Shown piece after piece: positions 15,648-24,773 of a DNA stretch of 64,000 nt. This DNA is from Sporocytophaga sp. (lineage in GTDB: Bacteria > Bacteroidota > Bacteroidia > Cytophagales > Cytophagaceae). The notes beneath the pieces are model-generated. The model was not told where the DNA came from. It worked only from the letters and a program-made list of their open reading frames with translations, and made no database searches. The position numbers and the translations under genes were made by a program. Numbering within the stretch: position 1 is the stretch's first letter; the number at the start of each line of letters is the position of its first letter. The stretch spans positions 112,380-176,379 of the forward strand of contig NZ_JAGHZZ010000011.1 of the NCBI RefSeq assembly GCF_017745095.1, in the 5' to 3' direction.

Positions 15648-18470
15648 ATGAACGGTTCCGAAAAAAAACTTTTTCTCCTGGATGCAATGGCCTTGATTTA
15701 CAGGGCTCATTTTGCTTTCAGTAAAAATCCAAGAATAACTTCTACAGGTATAAATTCCAGCGCAGTTTTTGGTTTTACCAACTCTCTTCTGGAAGTTTTA
15801 TATAAAGAAAAACCTACGCACATTGGCGTTGCTATTGACACAGCCGGGCCGACATTCAGGCATGAAAGTTTTGTTGAATATAAAGCCAACAGACAGGAAC
15901 AACCTGAAGATATTACCATAGCAATTCCTTATATAACCAGGCTTTTGGAGGCATTTCAGATTCCTCTAATCGGCATCCCAGGTTATGAAGCAGATGATGT
16001 GATTGGTACATTGTCGTCCAAGGCCTGCAAAGAAGGCTATACTGTTTATATGCTTACTATGGATAAGGATTATAGTCAGCTTGTGAACGACTGTGTATAT
16101 CTCTATAAGCCGTCCTATATGGGCAACGGGCACGAGGTTTACGATGTTGCTCGGGTTCTTGAAAAATTCGGTATTAAAAGAGTTGATCAGGTAAGAGATA
16201 TTCTGGGTTTAATGGGAGATAGTGTTGACAACATACCAGGAATTCCTGGTATTGGAGAAAAAACGGCCCAGAAGCTAATTGCAGAATATGACACCGTTGA
16301 AAATCTTATAGCCAACGCAGACAATCTGAAGGGTAAGCTGAAGGAAAATGTGGTGAACTTTGGCCCTCAAGGTATTCTTTCGAAAGAACTTGCTACAATT
16401 CACTGTGATGTGCCGGTTGCATTTGATGATGAGTTGTTCAGATATAAGGAACCTCTGAAAGAAGAATTATCGAAACTTTTTGATGAACTTGAATTTAAAA
16501 CTCTGAAGAAAAGAGTTTTTGGAGAAGACGCTTCTGCGGTTCAGCAGGCTTCTTCAGGGAAATCTACAACAAAGGTAAGTCCGACCGGACAAATGTCAAT
16601 GTTCGGGAATACTGAGGAGGAAGTCTTGACTGAAGAGCAAGTAGAAGGAAAAGTCTTCTGTACTATAAAAGATACTGTCCATGATTATAGAGTTATAGAT
16701 ACTCCTGAACTTATAGCTTCTTTGGTTTCTTATCTGAAAGTACAGGATGAGTTTTGTTTTGATACAGAAACAACCAGTCTTGATGCTGCAGAAACAGACC
16801 TTGTCGGGCTCGCTTTTTCATACTACAAAGGGGAAGCATACTATGTCCCGGTACCGCAGAATTTTGAAAAGGCTAAGGCCATTGTGGAAGCCTTCAGAGA
16901 TGTTCTTGAAGATAAAAAGATCACAAAGATCGGGCAGAATCTGAAATTTGATATCCTGGTTTTAAAAAGGTACGGTATAGATGTTGATGGTCCTGTCTTT
17001 GATACAATGCTTGCTCACTATTTGATTGAGCCTGACATGCGTCATAATATGGATTTCATGTCAGAACATTATCTTAATTATTCTCCTGTTTCTATTGAAA
17101 CCCTGATTGGAAAGAAAGGTGTAAAGCAAAAGAATATGAAAGATGTTCCATTAAAGGACATTGCAGAATATGCAGCAGAAGATGCTGATATTACCTTGCA
17201 ACTGAAACATATACTGCAGCCTATTCTCAAAGAACAGAAAACAGAAAAGCTTTTCGGTGAAGTTGAAATCCCATTGTTGACTGTACTTGCCGATGTAGAA
17301 AGGGCGGGAGTAAAGATCAATCCTGATGCTCTGAAGGAGTTTTCAAAGCAGCTGGATCTGGAGCTGCTAGATATTGAAAAGAGTATTTTTAACCGCGCAG
17401 GATGTGAGTTTAATATAGCTTCCCCTAAACAATTGGGAGAGGTATTATTTGAAAGACTAAAAATTGACCCTAAGGCGAAAAAGACGAAGACCGGGCAATA
17501 TGCAACAGGAGAAGAAGTGCTTTCCAAACTTGCACCAGAACATCTTATTGCTCAGGAAATCCTCGATTACAGAGAGCTTCAAAAATTGAAGTCTACCTAT
17601 GTGGATACGCTACCACTTCTTATCAGTAAAGTTGACGGAAGGGTGCATACTTGCTATAATCAGGCAGTAGCGGCTACGGGAAGACTGAGCAGCACGAATC
17701 CAAACTTGCAAAACATCCCTATCCGTACGGATAGAGGAAAAGAAATAAGAAAAGCTTTTGTTGCCAGAGACAGCGACCACTTGATTTTATCAGCGGATTA
17801 TTCTCAAATTGAACTTAGAATAATGGCTGAGTTCAGTAAGGAAAAGAACATGATCGAGGCTTTTCAAAAAGGAATTGACATTCATACAACTACTGCAAGT
17901 AAGGTATATAAAGTTAGTTTGGATCAGGTAACATCTGATATGAGAAGAAATGCCAAAATGGTAAATTTTGGAATCATTTATGGTATTTCTGCTTTCGGTC
18001 TTTCTCAAAGGCTTGATATTCCTAGAAAAGAAGCAGCGGACATCATAGACGCATATTTCAACGAGTTTCCTGCCATCAAATCTTATATGGATGAGGTTAT
18101 CAACAAAGCTCGTGAACATGAGTATGTAGAGACAATCCTTGGAAGGAGAAGGTACTTAAGAGATATCAATTCCAGAAATATCACCCAGAGAGGTTATGCG
18201 GAAAGGAACGCCATTAACGCTCCTATTCAAGGAAGTGCTGCTGATATGATAAAAGTTGCAATGATCAATATTCATAACTGGATGAAACAAGAAAACCTTA
18301 AGTCCCGCATGATTATGCAGGTGCACGATGAACTTGTTTTTGATGCTCATAAATCAGAGGTAGAAGTCTTGAAATTGAAGGTTGAAGAGTTTATGAAGAC
18401 AGCTCTTCCTATGTCTGTTCCTATGGAGATTGGTATAGGTGTAGGAGAAAATTGGCTTGAAGCGCATTGA
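15648..18470 (+). CDS. polA: DNA polymerase I
   Basis: A 940-residue enzyme of full length for DNA polymerase I. The 5'-nuclease domain (1-290) has LFLLDAMALIYRAHFAF and GIPGIGEKTAQKLI. The 3'-5' exonuclease domain (about 345-540) keeps its catalytic DxE in FDTETTSLD near residue 372, so proofreading is probably active. The polymerase domain (about 560-940) has motif A DYSQIELRIMAEFS near 717, motif B RRNAKMVNFGIIYG near 767 and motif C QVHDELVF near 890. It acts in Okazaki-fragment processing and excision repair. It is transcribed alone or with the following methyltransferase gene. Confidence 0.97.
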   Translation: MNGSEKKLFLLDAMALIYRAHFAFSKNPRITSTGINSSAVFGFTNSLLEVLYKEKPTHIGVAIDTAGPTFRHESFVEYKANRQEQPEDITIAIPYITRLLEAFQIPLIGIPGYEADDVIGTLSSKACKEGYTVYMLTMDKDYSQLVNDCVYLYKPSYMGNGHEVYDVARVLEKFGIKRVDQVRDILGLMGDSVDNIPGIPGIGEKTAQKLIAEYDTVENLIANADNLKGKLKENVVNFGPQGILSKELATIHCDVPVAFDDELFRYKEPLKEELSKLFDELEFKTLKKRVFGEDASAVQQASSGKSTTKVSPTGQMSMFGNTEEEVLTEEQVEGKVFCTIKDTVHDYRVIDTPELIASLVSYLKVQDEFCFDTETTSLDAAETDLVGLAFSYYKGEAYYVPVPQNFEKAKAIVEAFRDVLEDKKITKIGQNLKFDILVLKRYGIDVDGPVFDTMLAHYLIEPDMRHNMDFMSEHYLNYSPVSIETLIGKKGVKQKNMKDVPLKDIAEYAAEDADITLQLKHILQPILKEQKTEKLFGEVEIPLLTVLADVERAGVKINPDALKEFSKQLDLELLDIEKSIFNRAGCEFNIASPKQLGEVLFERLKIDPKAKKTKTGQYATGEEVLSKLAPEHLIAQEILDYRELQKLKSTYVDTLPLLISKVDGRVHTCYNQAVAATGRLSSTNPNLQNIPIRTDRGKEIRKAFVARDSDHLILSADYSQIELRIMAEFSKEKNMIEAFQKGIDIHTTTASKVYKVSLDQVTSDMRRNAKMVNFGIIYGISAFGLSQRLDIPRKEAADIIDAYFNEFPAIKSYMDEVINKAREHEYVETILGRRRYLRDINSRNITQRGYAERNAINAPIQGSAADMIKVAMINIHNWMKQENLKSRMIMQVHDELVFDAHKSEVEVLKLKVEEFMKTALPMSVPMEIGIGVGENWLEAH

Positions 18471-18573
18471 TGGATGTTTCCAAATGTATTGGTGTTGCTT
18501 AATTTAGGATTTAATAAGAATTATAAATATAAAGTTCTCCTATAAATTGATATCAGGAGGACTTTTTCAAAAG

Positions 18574-19746
18574 ATGAATAGAATAGTAAAGTTAAAGCCA
18601 AAGAAAGAAAAGGCTGTATTGAACAAACACCCTTGGGTCTTTTCTGGTGCAGTGGCTAAGGCAAATGCAAAAGATGGAGATATCGTTGAAGTTGTAGATG
18701 CAGATAACAGATTCCTTGCTTATGGATTTTATTCCTCAGAAAGCCAGATAGTGTGCAGGTTGTTTGAGTGGGATAAAAGCAATGATAAATTTGATGAAAC
18801 ATATTGGGCTGGAAAAATTGATAGAGCACTTCAGTTAAGGAAATCAATTATTGATTTTAGCTCAACAAATGCTTATCGGTTACTTCATGCAGAAGGCGAT
18901 TTTTTGCCAGGTCTTATCGCAGATGTTTATAAAGATACTTTGGTATTGCAAATAAGCATTACCGGGATAGAACAAAGAAAGGAGCTATTTTTTGATATAT
19001 TCAAAAAGGCTGGATATTCTTCTATTTATCTGAGATCAAGCGGGAGTTCAAAAAAGAATTTAGATGTGAAGTCGGAGGGTGTTTGGATTGCCGGAGAAGA
19101 TAAAGGCCCTTTTGAGGTATTGGAAAATGGACTTAAGTTCATGATAGATGTTGTGGAAGGCCAGAAGACAGGTTTTTTCCTTGATCAACGTGATAATCGT
19201 GAATTGTTAAAACGTTTTTCCTCTAATAAAAAAGTTCTCAATGCATTTAGCTATACAGGAGGATTCTCTGTCTATGCACAAGCCGGAGGAGCAGAGGAAG
19301 TACATTCTCTTGATATCTCAGCAGATGCAGTGAAAGGTGCCGAAGACAACGTTTTATTAAACTTTCCAACTGCGTCTCATAAGTCCATTGTAAAAGATTG
19401 TTTCGAATTTTTAAAAGAAATGCCGGAGAACTACTATGATCTCATCATTCTGGATCCTCCTGCATTTGCTAAGTCTGCAGCAGCTGTTGATAGAGCCGCA
19501 AGAGGATATAAAGACATAAACATGCGTGCATTCAGAAAGATTAAAAAGGGAGGAATGCTTTTCACTTATTCATGTTCTCAGCATATAACTAAAGACTTAT
19601 TTCAAAAGATCATTTTTGGGGCTGCAGCGGATTCAGGAAGGAATGTGAGAATTCTATTTCAGTTGCATCAACCAGCAGATCATCCTGTTAACCTTTATCA
19701 TCCGGAAGGGGAATATTTGAAAGGTCTTGCTTTGTGGTTGGAGTAG
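18574..19746 (+). CDS. Class I rRNA methyltransferase, RlmI-like
   Basis: About 390 residues. An N-terminal PUA-type RNA-binding domain (KPKKEKAVLNKHPWVFSGAV) is followed by an S-adenosylmethionine methyltransferase domain with VEGQKTGFFLDQRDNR, the NAFSYTGGFSVYA loop and the catalytic-type LDPPAF motif. These are hallmarks of the RlmI family that makes 5-methylcytosine in 23S rRNA. I use the ATG at 18574, preceded by AGGAGG at 18555-18560; a TTG at 18547 in the same frame lies upstream of this ribosome-binding site and is unlikely. Confidence 0.88.
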   Translation: MNRIVKLKPKKEKAVLNKHPWVFSGAVAKANAKDGDIVEVVDADNRFLAYGFYSSESQIVCRLFEWDKSNDKFDETYWAGKIDRALQLRKSIIDFSSTNAYRLLHAEGDFLPGLIADVYKDTLVLQISITGIEQRKELFFDIFKKAGYSSIYLRSSGSSKKNLDVKSEGVWIAGEDKGPFEVLENGLKFMIDVVEGQKTGFFLDQRDNRELLKRFSSNKKVLNAFSYTGGFSVYAQAGGAEEVHSLDISADAVKGAEDNVLLNFPTASHKSIVKDCFEFLKEMPENYYDLIILDPPAFAKSAAAVDRAARGYKDINMRAFRKIKKGGMLFTYSCSQHITKDLFQKIIFGAAADSGRNVRILFQLHQPADHPVNLYHPEGEYLKGLALWLE

Positions 19747-19753
19747 TTCGTTG

Positions 19754-20176
19754 CTACTCCCCCAGGATAGTTACAGTTATTTCCCTTCCCGATGCATGAT
19801 CACGATGCTCGCATAGATAAATTCCCTGCCACGTACCCAGATTAAAACGTCCTCGTGAAACAGGTATGCTAATTGAACTACCCATTAAGGATGCCTTGAT
19901 ATGAGCTGGCATATCATCAGGTCCTTCCAGAGTATGCTTATAGTAAGGAGCATTTTCAGGCACCATTTTGTTGAAATGACTTTCAAAGTCCTGCCGAACT
20001 GTCGGATCTGCATTTTCATTAATGGTAAGACTTGCTGAAGTATGGTGAATAAAGACATGAGCCAATCCGGCTGATATATTTTTCAATTCAGGAATTTCAG
20101 ATTCAATTTTACTAGTGATCAAATGAAATCCCCTTTTAAATGCAGGAAGAACAAAAGTCTTTTGAATACATTTCAT
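19754..20176 (-). CDS. YjbQ/UPF0047-family protein
   Basis: A 140-residue protein of the small YjbQ family (also described as a secondary thiamine-phosphate synthase). Conserved histidine motifs are visible: HVFIHHTSASLTINENADP, HIKASLMGSSISIPV and the C-terminal WQGIYLCEHRDHASGREITV. The family is nearly universal; the physiological role is unsettled. It converges on the RlmI-like gene with only 7 bases between stops. Confidence 0.88.
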   Translation of the reverse strand: MKCIQKTFVLPAFKRGFHLITSKIESEIPELKNISAGLAHVFIHHTSASLTINENADPTVRQDFESHFNKMVPENAPYYKHTLEGPDDMPAHIKASLMGSSISIPVSRGRFNLGTWQGIYLCEHRDHASGREITVTILGE

Positions 20177-20364
20177 AATGTTTTTGGGATGAATATAACT
20201 TCTTGAAGTTCGAAAAATGCCTTAAAAGCCTAAAATTTTTAAGGGCGTAATTTTAACGGAATTTTGATTTCGTTGGACGAAATAAAGCTATTTTTTTATC
20301 GGTATCTCGTAAATAATGTTTAAACACTTTTAACAAAAAGTCCTTCTGCTTGTTTACTACATCG

Positions 20365-21453
20365 ATGAAATGGGGCTTGCCTTATATTTTTGCGATTCTG
20401 TTGTTTTTCTTTGGATGTCAACAAAATCATTTAAACCAAAACGGTGCCAATCCATGGGTGCCCAATGCAGAGCTATATGGTCTCTGGAGTGGGAGTTGGC
20501 CGTGCTCAGATTGTGATGTTCTGGCATATAAGCTTACAATTCAAAGATCCGGTTTATTCAGAGAGGAAGCTGTGAAGATTAATGGAAAAGGCAATCCGCA
20601 GGTTTTGGAGGGTACTTGGCAAATGATCAATGATTCTGTTCTTATCTTAAACAAGATGGATGGGAGCAAAGCCAAATTCCTATTTAAAAGAAATGAACTT
20701 GGCCTTCTTAATGAGAAAGGCTCTTCAGTAAGAAATCAATATATTTTATACAGGTCAGATGCTGAAGTTAAACTTGAAGAGAGTGAAAGAATGCGCAAGG
20801 GTGGGGTTGATTTTATTACAGACCTTGATGAAAAGTGGAAGCTTATAATAGATTTTGAAAAAGAAGCAGTATTCTATTTCCCTGATGGGGAAGTTATAAA
20901 GGCAGCACTTAATGATAAAATAGACCCTGATCGCAACACATGGAAATTCACTAGTTCTGCTCCCGGATCGTTTCTTTCTATTGAGCTTACGAAGGATATT
21001 TGTATAGATAGTATTTCCGGAGAATCAATTCCCTACAAAGTTTTAATATCTGCCGAGGGACTTAGAAATAAAGGCGTTTCAAGATTTTCCGGATGCGGGA
21101 GTTTTTTGGGAGATTGGCGCCTTCATGATATATGGGCTCTAAGATCATTTAATGGGAAACAAATTGATGCAGCAAATTTTGATAAAGGGATTCCTTACCT
21201 TGAATTTAATATAAGGGAAGGAAAAATTTTTGGTAATGCAGGTTGTAATGCTATCAGTGGAAGTTTTATCCAAAGCAAAAGCATTATCGCTATCGGATCA
21301 ATTGCTTCCACCAAAATGCTTTGTAATGCTTATTCATTCGAACAGGGCTTTCTATCGGCTCTTTCTCAAAAGAATTTCAAGTACAAATTCGACGGACTGA
21401 AGCTTACTTTATCCGACGAAAAGAGTGTCCTGGAGTTTTCAAAGGTTGATTAA
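20365..21453 (+). CDS. Lipoprotein with NlpE-like and META domains
   Basis: About 362 residues from the ATG at 20365 (a TTG at 20350 is also in frame but less likely). The signal peptide ends in a lipobox, FFGC. The N-terminal domain resembles NlpE/copper-resistance N-terminal domains (YGLWSGSWPCSDCDVLAYKLTIQ, with a CxxC). The C-terminal 110 residues match a META/DUF306 domain: WALRSFNGKQ, then FGNAGCNAISGSF and ASTKMLC. Both domains occur in envelope-stress or metal-related lipoproteins. The middle part is a further beta-rich domain of unknown type. Confidence 0.8.
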   Translation: MKWGLPYIFAILLFFFGCQQNHLNQNGANPWVPNAELYGLWSGSWPCSDCDVLAYKLTIQRSGLFREEAVKINGKGNPQVLEGTWQMINDSVLILNKMDGSKAKFLFKRNELGLLNEKGSSVRNQYILYRSDAEVKLEESERMRKGGVDFITDLDEKWKLIIDFEKEAVFYFPDGEVIKAALNDKIDPDRNTWKFTSSAPGSFLSIELTKDICIDSISGESIPYKVLISAEGLRNKGVSRFSGCGSFLGDWRLHDIWALRSFNGKQIDAANFDKGIPYLEFNIREGKIFGNAGCNAISGSFIQSKSIIAIGSIASTKMLCNAYSFEQGFLSALSQKNFKYKFDGLKLTLSDEKSVLEFSKVD

Positions 21454-22388
21454 AGCTGACACAATTGTTTTTTATGGCTTAAGTAGTCTTCCCAGATATC
21501 TTTTAAAATTTGACCTGCCGGTTTAATGTCTTTGATTTGTGCAGAAACCTGACCTATTTCAAGTTCGCCGTCATTAAGATCTCCTTCAAATATTCCTTTC
21601 TTAGCCCTGCCTTTGGCAAGTATATTTTTTAATGATGTGGGGTCGGCTCCCTTTTCTTCAGCCTGTTTTACTTCCTCATAAAACTTATTTTTGAGCAATC
21701 GCACAGGTGTCACTGATTTAAGTGTCAACACTGTTTCTCCTTCTGCAGAATCTGTAACCCTGTTTTTAAAATTGATGTGCGCAGAAGATTCTTCACTAAT
21801 TGCGAACCTGCTTCCTATTTGAACTCCATCAGCACCTAAAGCCATAGCTGCCAGCAAACCTCTACCTGTTGCAATTCCACCTGCAGCTATAACAGGGATT
21901 TTTACTGCTTCTTTCACCATTGGTATCAGGCAAAAAGTAGTTGTTTCTTCACGACCATTATGACCTCCTGCTTCGAAACCTTCAGCTACAACAGCATCCA
22001 CTCCTGCATCTTCAGATTTTTTTGCAAATTTGACACTAGATACAACATGAACTACTTTAATACCATGCTCCTTCAAAGTTTTGGTCCATGTAGAGGGATT
22101 GCCTGCAGAAGTGAATACAGTTTTAATTTCTTCTTCAATAATGATTTTAATAATTTTATCTATATCCGGATAAAGTAGGGGCACATTCACTCCAAAAGGA
22201 CGGTTTGTGGCTTGTTTGCATTTGACCAAATGTTCTTTTAAAACCCCTGGGTACATAGAGCCAGCCCCTATTAAGCCGAGACCACCCGCATTACTGACTG
22301 CCGAAGCCAGTTTCCAGCCACTGCACCAAACCATTCCTGCTTGTATGATCGGATATTCAATTTCGAATAATTGATTGACTCTATTCAT
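21450..22388 (-). CDS. NAD(P)H-dependent flavin oxidoreductase / nitronate monooxygenase
   Basis: A 312-residue FMN-binding TIM-barrel protein of the 2-nitropropane dioxygenase family. Seen: YPIIQAGMVWCSGWKLASAVSNAGGLGLIGAGSM-type N-terminus, EGFEAGGHNG with the conserved histidine region, and the phosphate-binding IPVIAAGGIATGRGLLAAMALGADGVQIGSRF. This family includes nitronate monooxygenases and FabK-type enoyl-ACP reductases, and sequence alone does not decide between them. Its stop overlaps the end of the convergent lipoprotein gene by 4 bases. Confidence 0.85.
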   Translation of the reverse strand: MNRVNQLFEIEYPIIQAGMVWCSGWKLASAVSNAGGLGLIGAGSMYPGVLKEHLVKCKQATNRPFGVNVPLLYPDIDKIIKIIIEEEIKTVFTSAGNPSTWTKTLKEHGIKVVHVVSSVKFAKKSEDAGVDAVVAEGFEAGGHNGREETTTFCLIPMVKEAVKIPVIAAGGIATGRGLLAAMALGADGVQIGSRFAISEESSAHINFKNRVTDSAEGETVLTLKSVTPVRLLKNKFYEEVKQAEEKGADPTSLKNILAKGRAKKGIFEGDLNDGELEIGQVSAQIKDIKPAGQILKDIWEDYLSHKKQLCQL

Positions 22389-23100
22389 TGATTAGAAATT
22401 ATTTGATTGGAAAAATACAATATATTTTCTTTACTAATATACTAATTGTCAGCTTTATGTATTGCGTTGATTTTGACCATTTTCAAGAACCATTAAATAA
22501 AAGAGTGTATAGATAAAATTTTTAAAAGGCTTTTGTTTGCAAGCATGAAAAAAAATGTTAAGGTTATCAACAATGGCTTCGGGTCGATGAATGCTTTAAA
22601 GTCATTGATAGTCAGTTGGATTCGATGAAGTATTTTTGCTCTGTGGATAAAAGAATAACTTTGTGGAAAAACTTGGCTCAAAAAATTGAAAAAATATAAG
22701 ATTTATAATTATGTAATAGATTGCTGTTCAGTGGATAAAGGTACCCCGCAAATTTTCTAAAACTTGGTAAAAGTCATTTTTCCGCTTGTAAAATTTTTTA
22801 TTGCCATATTGAAATTGTACAATTTTTGAATTATTTGAATAATTATTCTGAATTTAATATTGAAGATTTTGATCTGAAGTACATTTTTTAGATTCAGGTA
22901 ATTTTTAAAGGCCTTAAAACAAGCTCCTCCTAAATCCTTCTCTTCCAGGAGAAGGTTTATAATTCAACCTAAAAAATGAGAATTTAGTACTTCAGACCCC
23001 TTGGTGAATTACCATTTTCCTGATTGTTTTATCATGCATGAGCCTACATTCATTAACAATTCATTTTGGTTTGAGGTTGTACTCTAAAGTAGTTTTAGGT
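22389..23100. other. Long AT-rich intergenic region
   Basis: These 712 bases lack a credible ORF until the small gene at 23101. They contain several DnaA-box-like nonamers (listed separately), a very AT-rich stretch at 22681-22720, and a weak hairpin at 22936-22955 (CCTTCTC / GAGAAGG). No RNA gene is recognisable. Confidence 0.5.
22564..22738. promoter_or_regulatory. Cluster of DnaA-box-like sequences
   Basis: One perfect consensus nonamer TTATCCACA lies on the minus strand at 22642-22650. One-mismatch relatives lie at 22564-22572 (TTATCAACA, plus), 22662-22670 (TTTTCCACA, minus) and 22730-22738 (TTATCCACT, minus). An AT-rich run at 22681-22720 lies between the last two. This could be a DnaA-binding region or, less likely, a replication origin. 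The variant TTATCAACA also occurs at 903-911, so single weak copies carry little weight. Confidence 0.3.
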
Positions 23101-23262
23101 ATGTGGAATCTCTTTAAATATTTTCAACAACAAAAGCTGAGAAAGTACTACACAAAACTCAGGCTTGATGCACTTGAAGCCCATAAAAATGGAGATATAA
23201 AAAGATCGTTGGCATTAAATGCCATGGCTGACAAGCTAATGAGCGATGTAATTTACAGTTAG
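23101..23262 (+). CDS. Small DUF6435-like protein
   Basis: A 53-residue basic, helical protein from the ATG at 23101 (an in-frame ATG at 23038 would add a 21-residue extension without homology-like features). The pattern MW-LFKYF-QQKLRKYYTKLRLDALEAHKNGD with a following ALNAMADKL segment resembles the short DUF6435 proteins (FxxFKxDPxKKLEKxY...AQRNGDI) found in many Gram-negative bacteria. Function unknown. It overlaps the end of the convergent GH3 gene by 4 bases. Confidence 0.6.
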   Translation: MWNLFKYFQQQKLRKYYTKLRLDALEAHKNGDIKRSLALNAMADKLMSDVIYS

Positions 23263-24770
23263 AGGTTTAAATTCTTTAGAATATCCTCTACAAATTCCCG
23301 AGAGTTGGATAGTCTGGGCACTTTATTTTGACCGCCCAGCTTACCTCTCTGTTTCATCCACTTGTAAAAAGTCCCTTGTGGTACTGAATGAATAATCGGT
23401 TGCTGAAGAGCAATGTCTTTATATCGTTTTGCCTCATAGTCGGAATTTACGACTTTAAGCTCTTCATCTAATATTTGGGAAAATTGATGCAGATCCTTTG
23501 GAGATTGAGAAAATTCAATAACCCATTCATGTCTGCCATTTTTATTTCCTTCAAAAAATACTGGAGCTGCAGTAAAATTACTCACAATAGAGCTTGTTTT
23601 TATGCCTGCTTTGGAAACTGCCGTTTCCGCATTTTCAACCATTAATTCTTCTCCGAAGGCATTTATAAAATGTTTGGTCCTTCCGGTTATTCTGATCCTA
23701 TATGGAGCAAGAGAAGTAAATTTTACAGTATCGCCAATTTTATATCTCCACAAACCTGCATTGGTAGAAATGACCATTGCATAGCTCTTACCAAGCTCAA
23801 CCTCATGTAGAGAATAGCTTTTCGGGAATTCATCATCCTGGTGATCGATATCAATGAATTCATAATAAATGCCATAATCCAGCATCAATAGCAATTCATC
23901 TGATCCTTTCTGATCCTGTATTCCAAAGAATCCTTCCGAAGCTGTAAAGGTTTCCATGTAGTCCACATTGGGAGCCGGAAAGAAGTTTTTGAATATTTCT
24001 TTATAAGGAGAGAATGCCACAGCCCCATGATAGAAAACTTCAAAGTTTGGCCATACTTCAAGCATGTTCTTTTTGCCAGTAAGTTCGAGTATCCTATTTA
24101 AAAGAACGATGGTCCAGGTAGGAACGCCACTGATACAGGTTACATTTTCATTTAGTGTGGCTTTGGCCATTTTCTCAATTTTCTGTTCCCACTCGTCCAT
24201 AAGGGCAATAGTGAGATCAGGCGTTCTTGAGTATTGGGCCCACATAGGCAGATTGGCCATGATAACAGCAGAAACATCTCCATAAAATGAATCTTTCCAC
24301 TTTGGGTTTTTGTAATAGGAGCCACCTATAGCAAGATTTTTTCCATTGAATAACTTGCTATCTGGGTTATTATTAAAGAAAAGGCAGAGTAGGTCTTTGC
24401 CACCTTTATAATGACAATGATAAAGTGCCTCTTTGGAAACAGGTATAAATTTACTTTTAGCATTGGTGGTCCCGGACGATTTAGAGAACCAGGAAATCTT
24501 AGAGGGCCAAAGAATATTCTGCTCGCCCTGCATCATACGGTCTATGTATGGAAACAAAGATTCATAAGGTGAGACAGGTACAGACTTTTTAAATGCTTCA
24601 GCAGATTTAATGGAGTTATAGCCAAACTTTTTTCCCCACTCCGTATTTTTTCCTTTTTGGATAAGGTCAAAAAATAATTGTTCCTGAATCTCATGAGGAT
24701 TTTTCATAAAGCGCTCAATGTGGCCTATTCGCCTCTTGAGAATATTCTTCATTATAAGATTCAGGATCAT
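23259..24770 (-). CDS. GH3-family acyl-adenylating protein
   Basis: A 503-residue protein of the GH3 auxin-responsive-promoter family, which in plants conjugates amino acids to hormones through an acyl-adenylate. Visible: FSKSSGTTNAKSKFIPVS (ATP/AMP site, about residue 92), the YMETFTASEGFFGIQ segment and GLWRYKIGDTVKFTS. Bacterial members are common in Bacteroidota but their substrate is unknown. The first ATG is 3 bases after the lptB stop; a second in-frame ATG at 24752 is equally possible. Tight spacing suggests an lptB-GH3 operon. Confidence 0.85.
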   Translation of the reverse strand: MILNLIMKNILKRRIGHIERFMKNPHEIQEQLFFDLIQKGKNTEWGKKFGYNSIKSAEAFKKSVPVSPYESLFPYIDRMMQGEQNILWPSKISWFSKSSGTTNAKSKFIPVSKEALYHCHYKGGKDLLCLFFNNNPDSKLFNGKNLAIGGSYYKNPKWKDSFYGDVSAVIMANLPMWAQYSRTPDLTIALMDEWEQKIEKMAKATLNENVTCISGVPTWTIVLLNRILELTGKKNMLEVWPNFEVFYHGAVAFSPYKEIFKNFFPAPNVDYMETFTASEGFFGIQDQKGSDELLLMLDYGIYYEFIDIDHQDDEFPKSYSLHEVELGKSYAMVISTNAGLWRYKIGDTVKFTSLAPYRIRITGRTKHFINAFGEELMVENAETAVSKAGIKTSSIVSNFTAAPVFFEGNKNGRHEWVIEFSQSPKDLHQFSQILDEELKVVNSDYEAKRYKDIALQQPIIHSVPQGTFYKWMKQRGKLGGQNKVPRLSNSREFVEDILKNLNL

Positions 24771-24773
24771 CCG

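Noticed and set aside
15423..15710. 95-codon minus-strand ORF between the acyl-CoA synthetase and polA
   Set aside because: It overlaps the start of polA in antisense, has no ribosome-binding site or recognisable protein pattern, and occupies the region where the two divergent promoters must lie.
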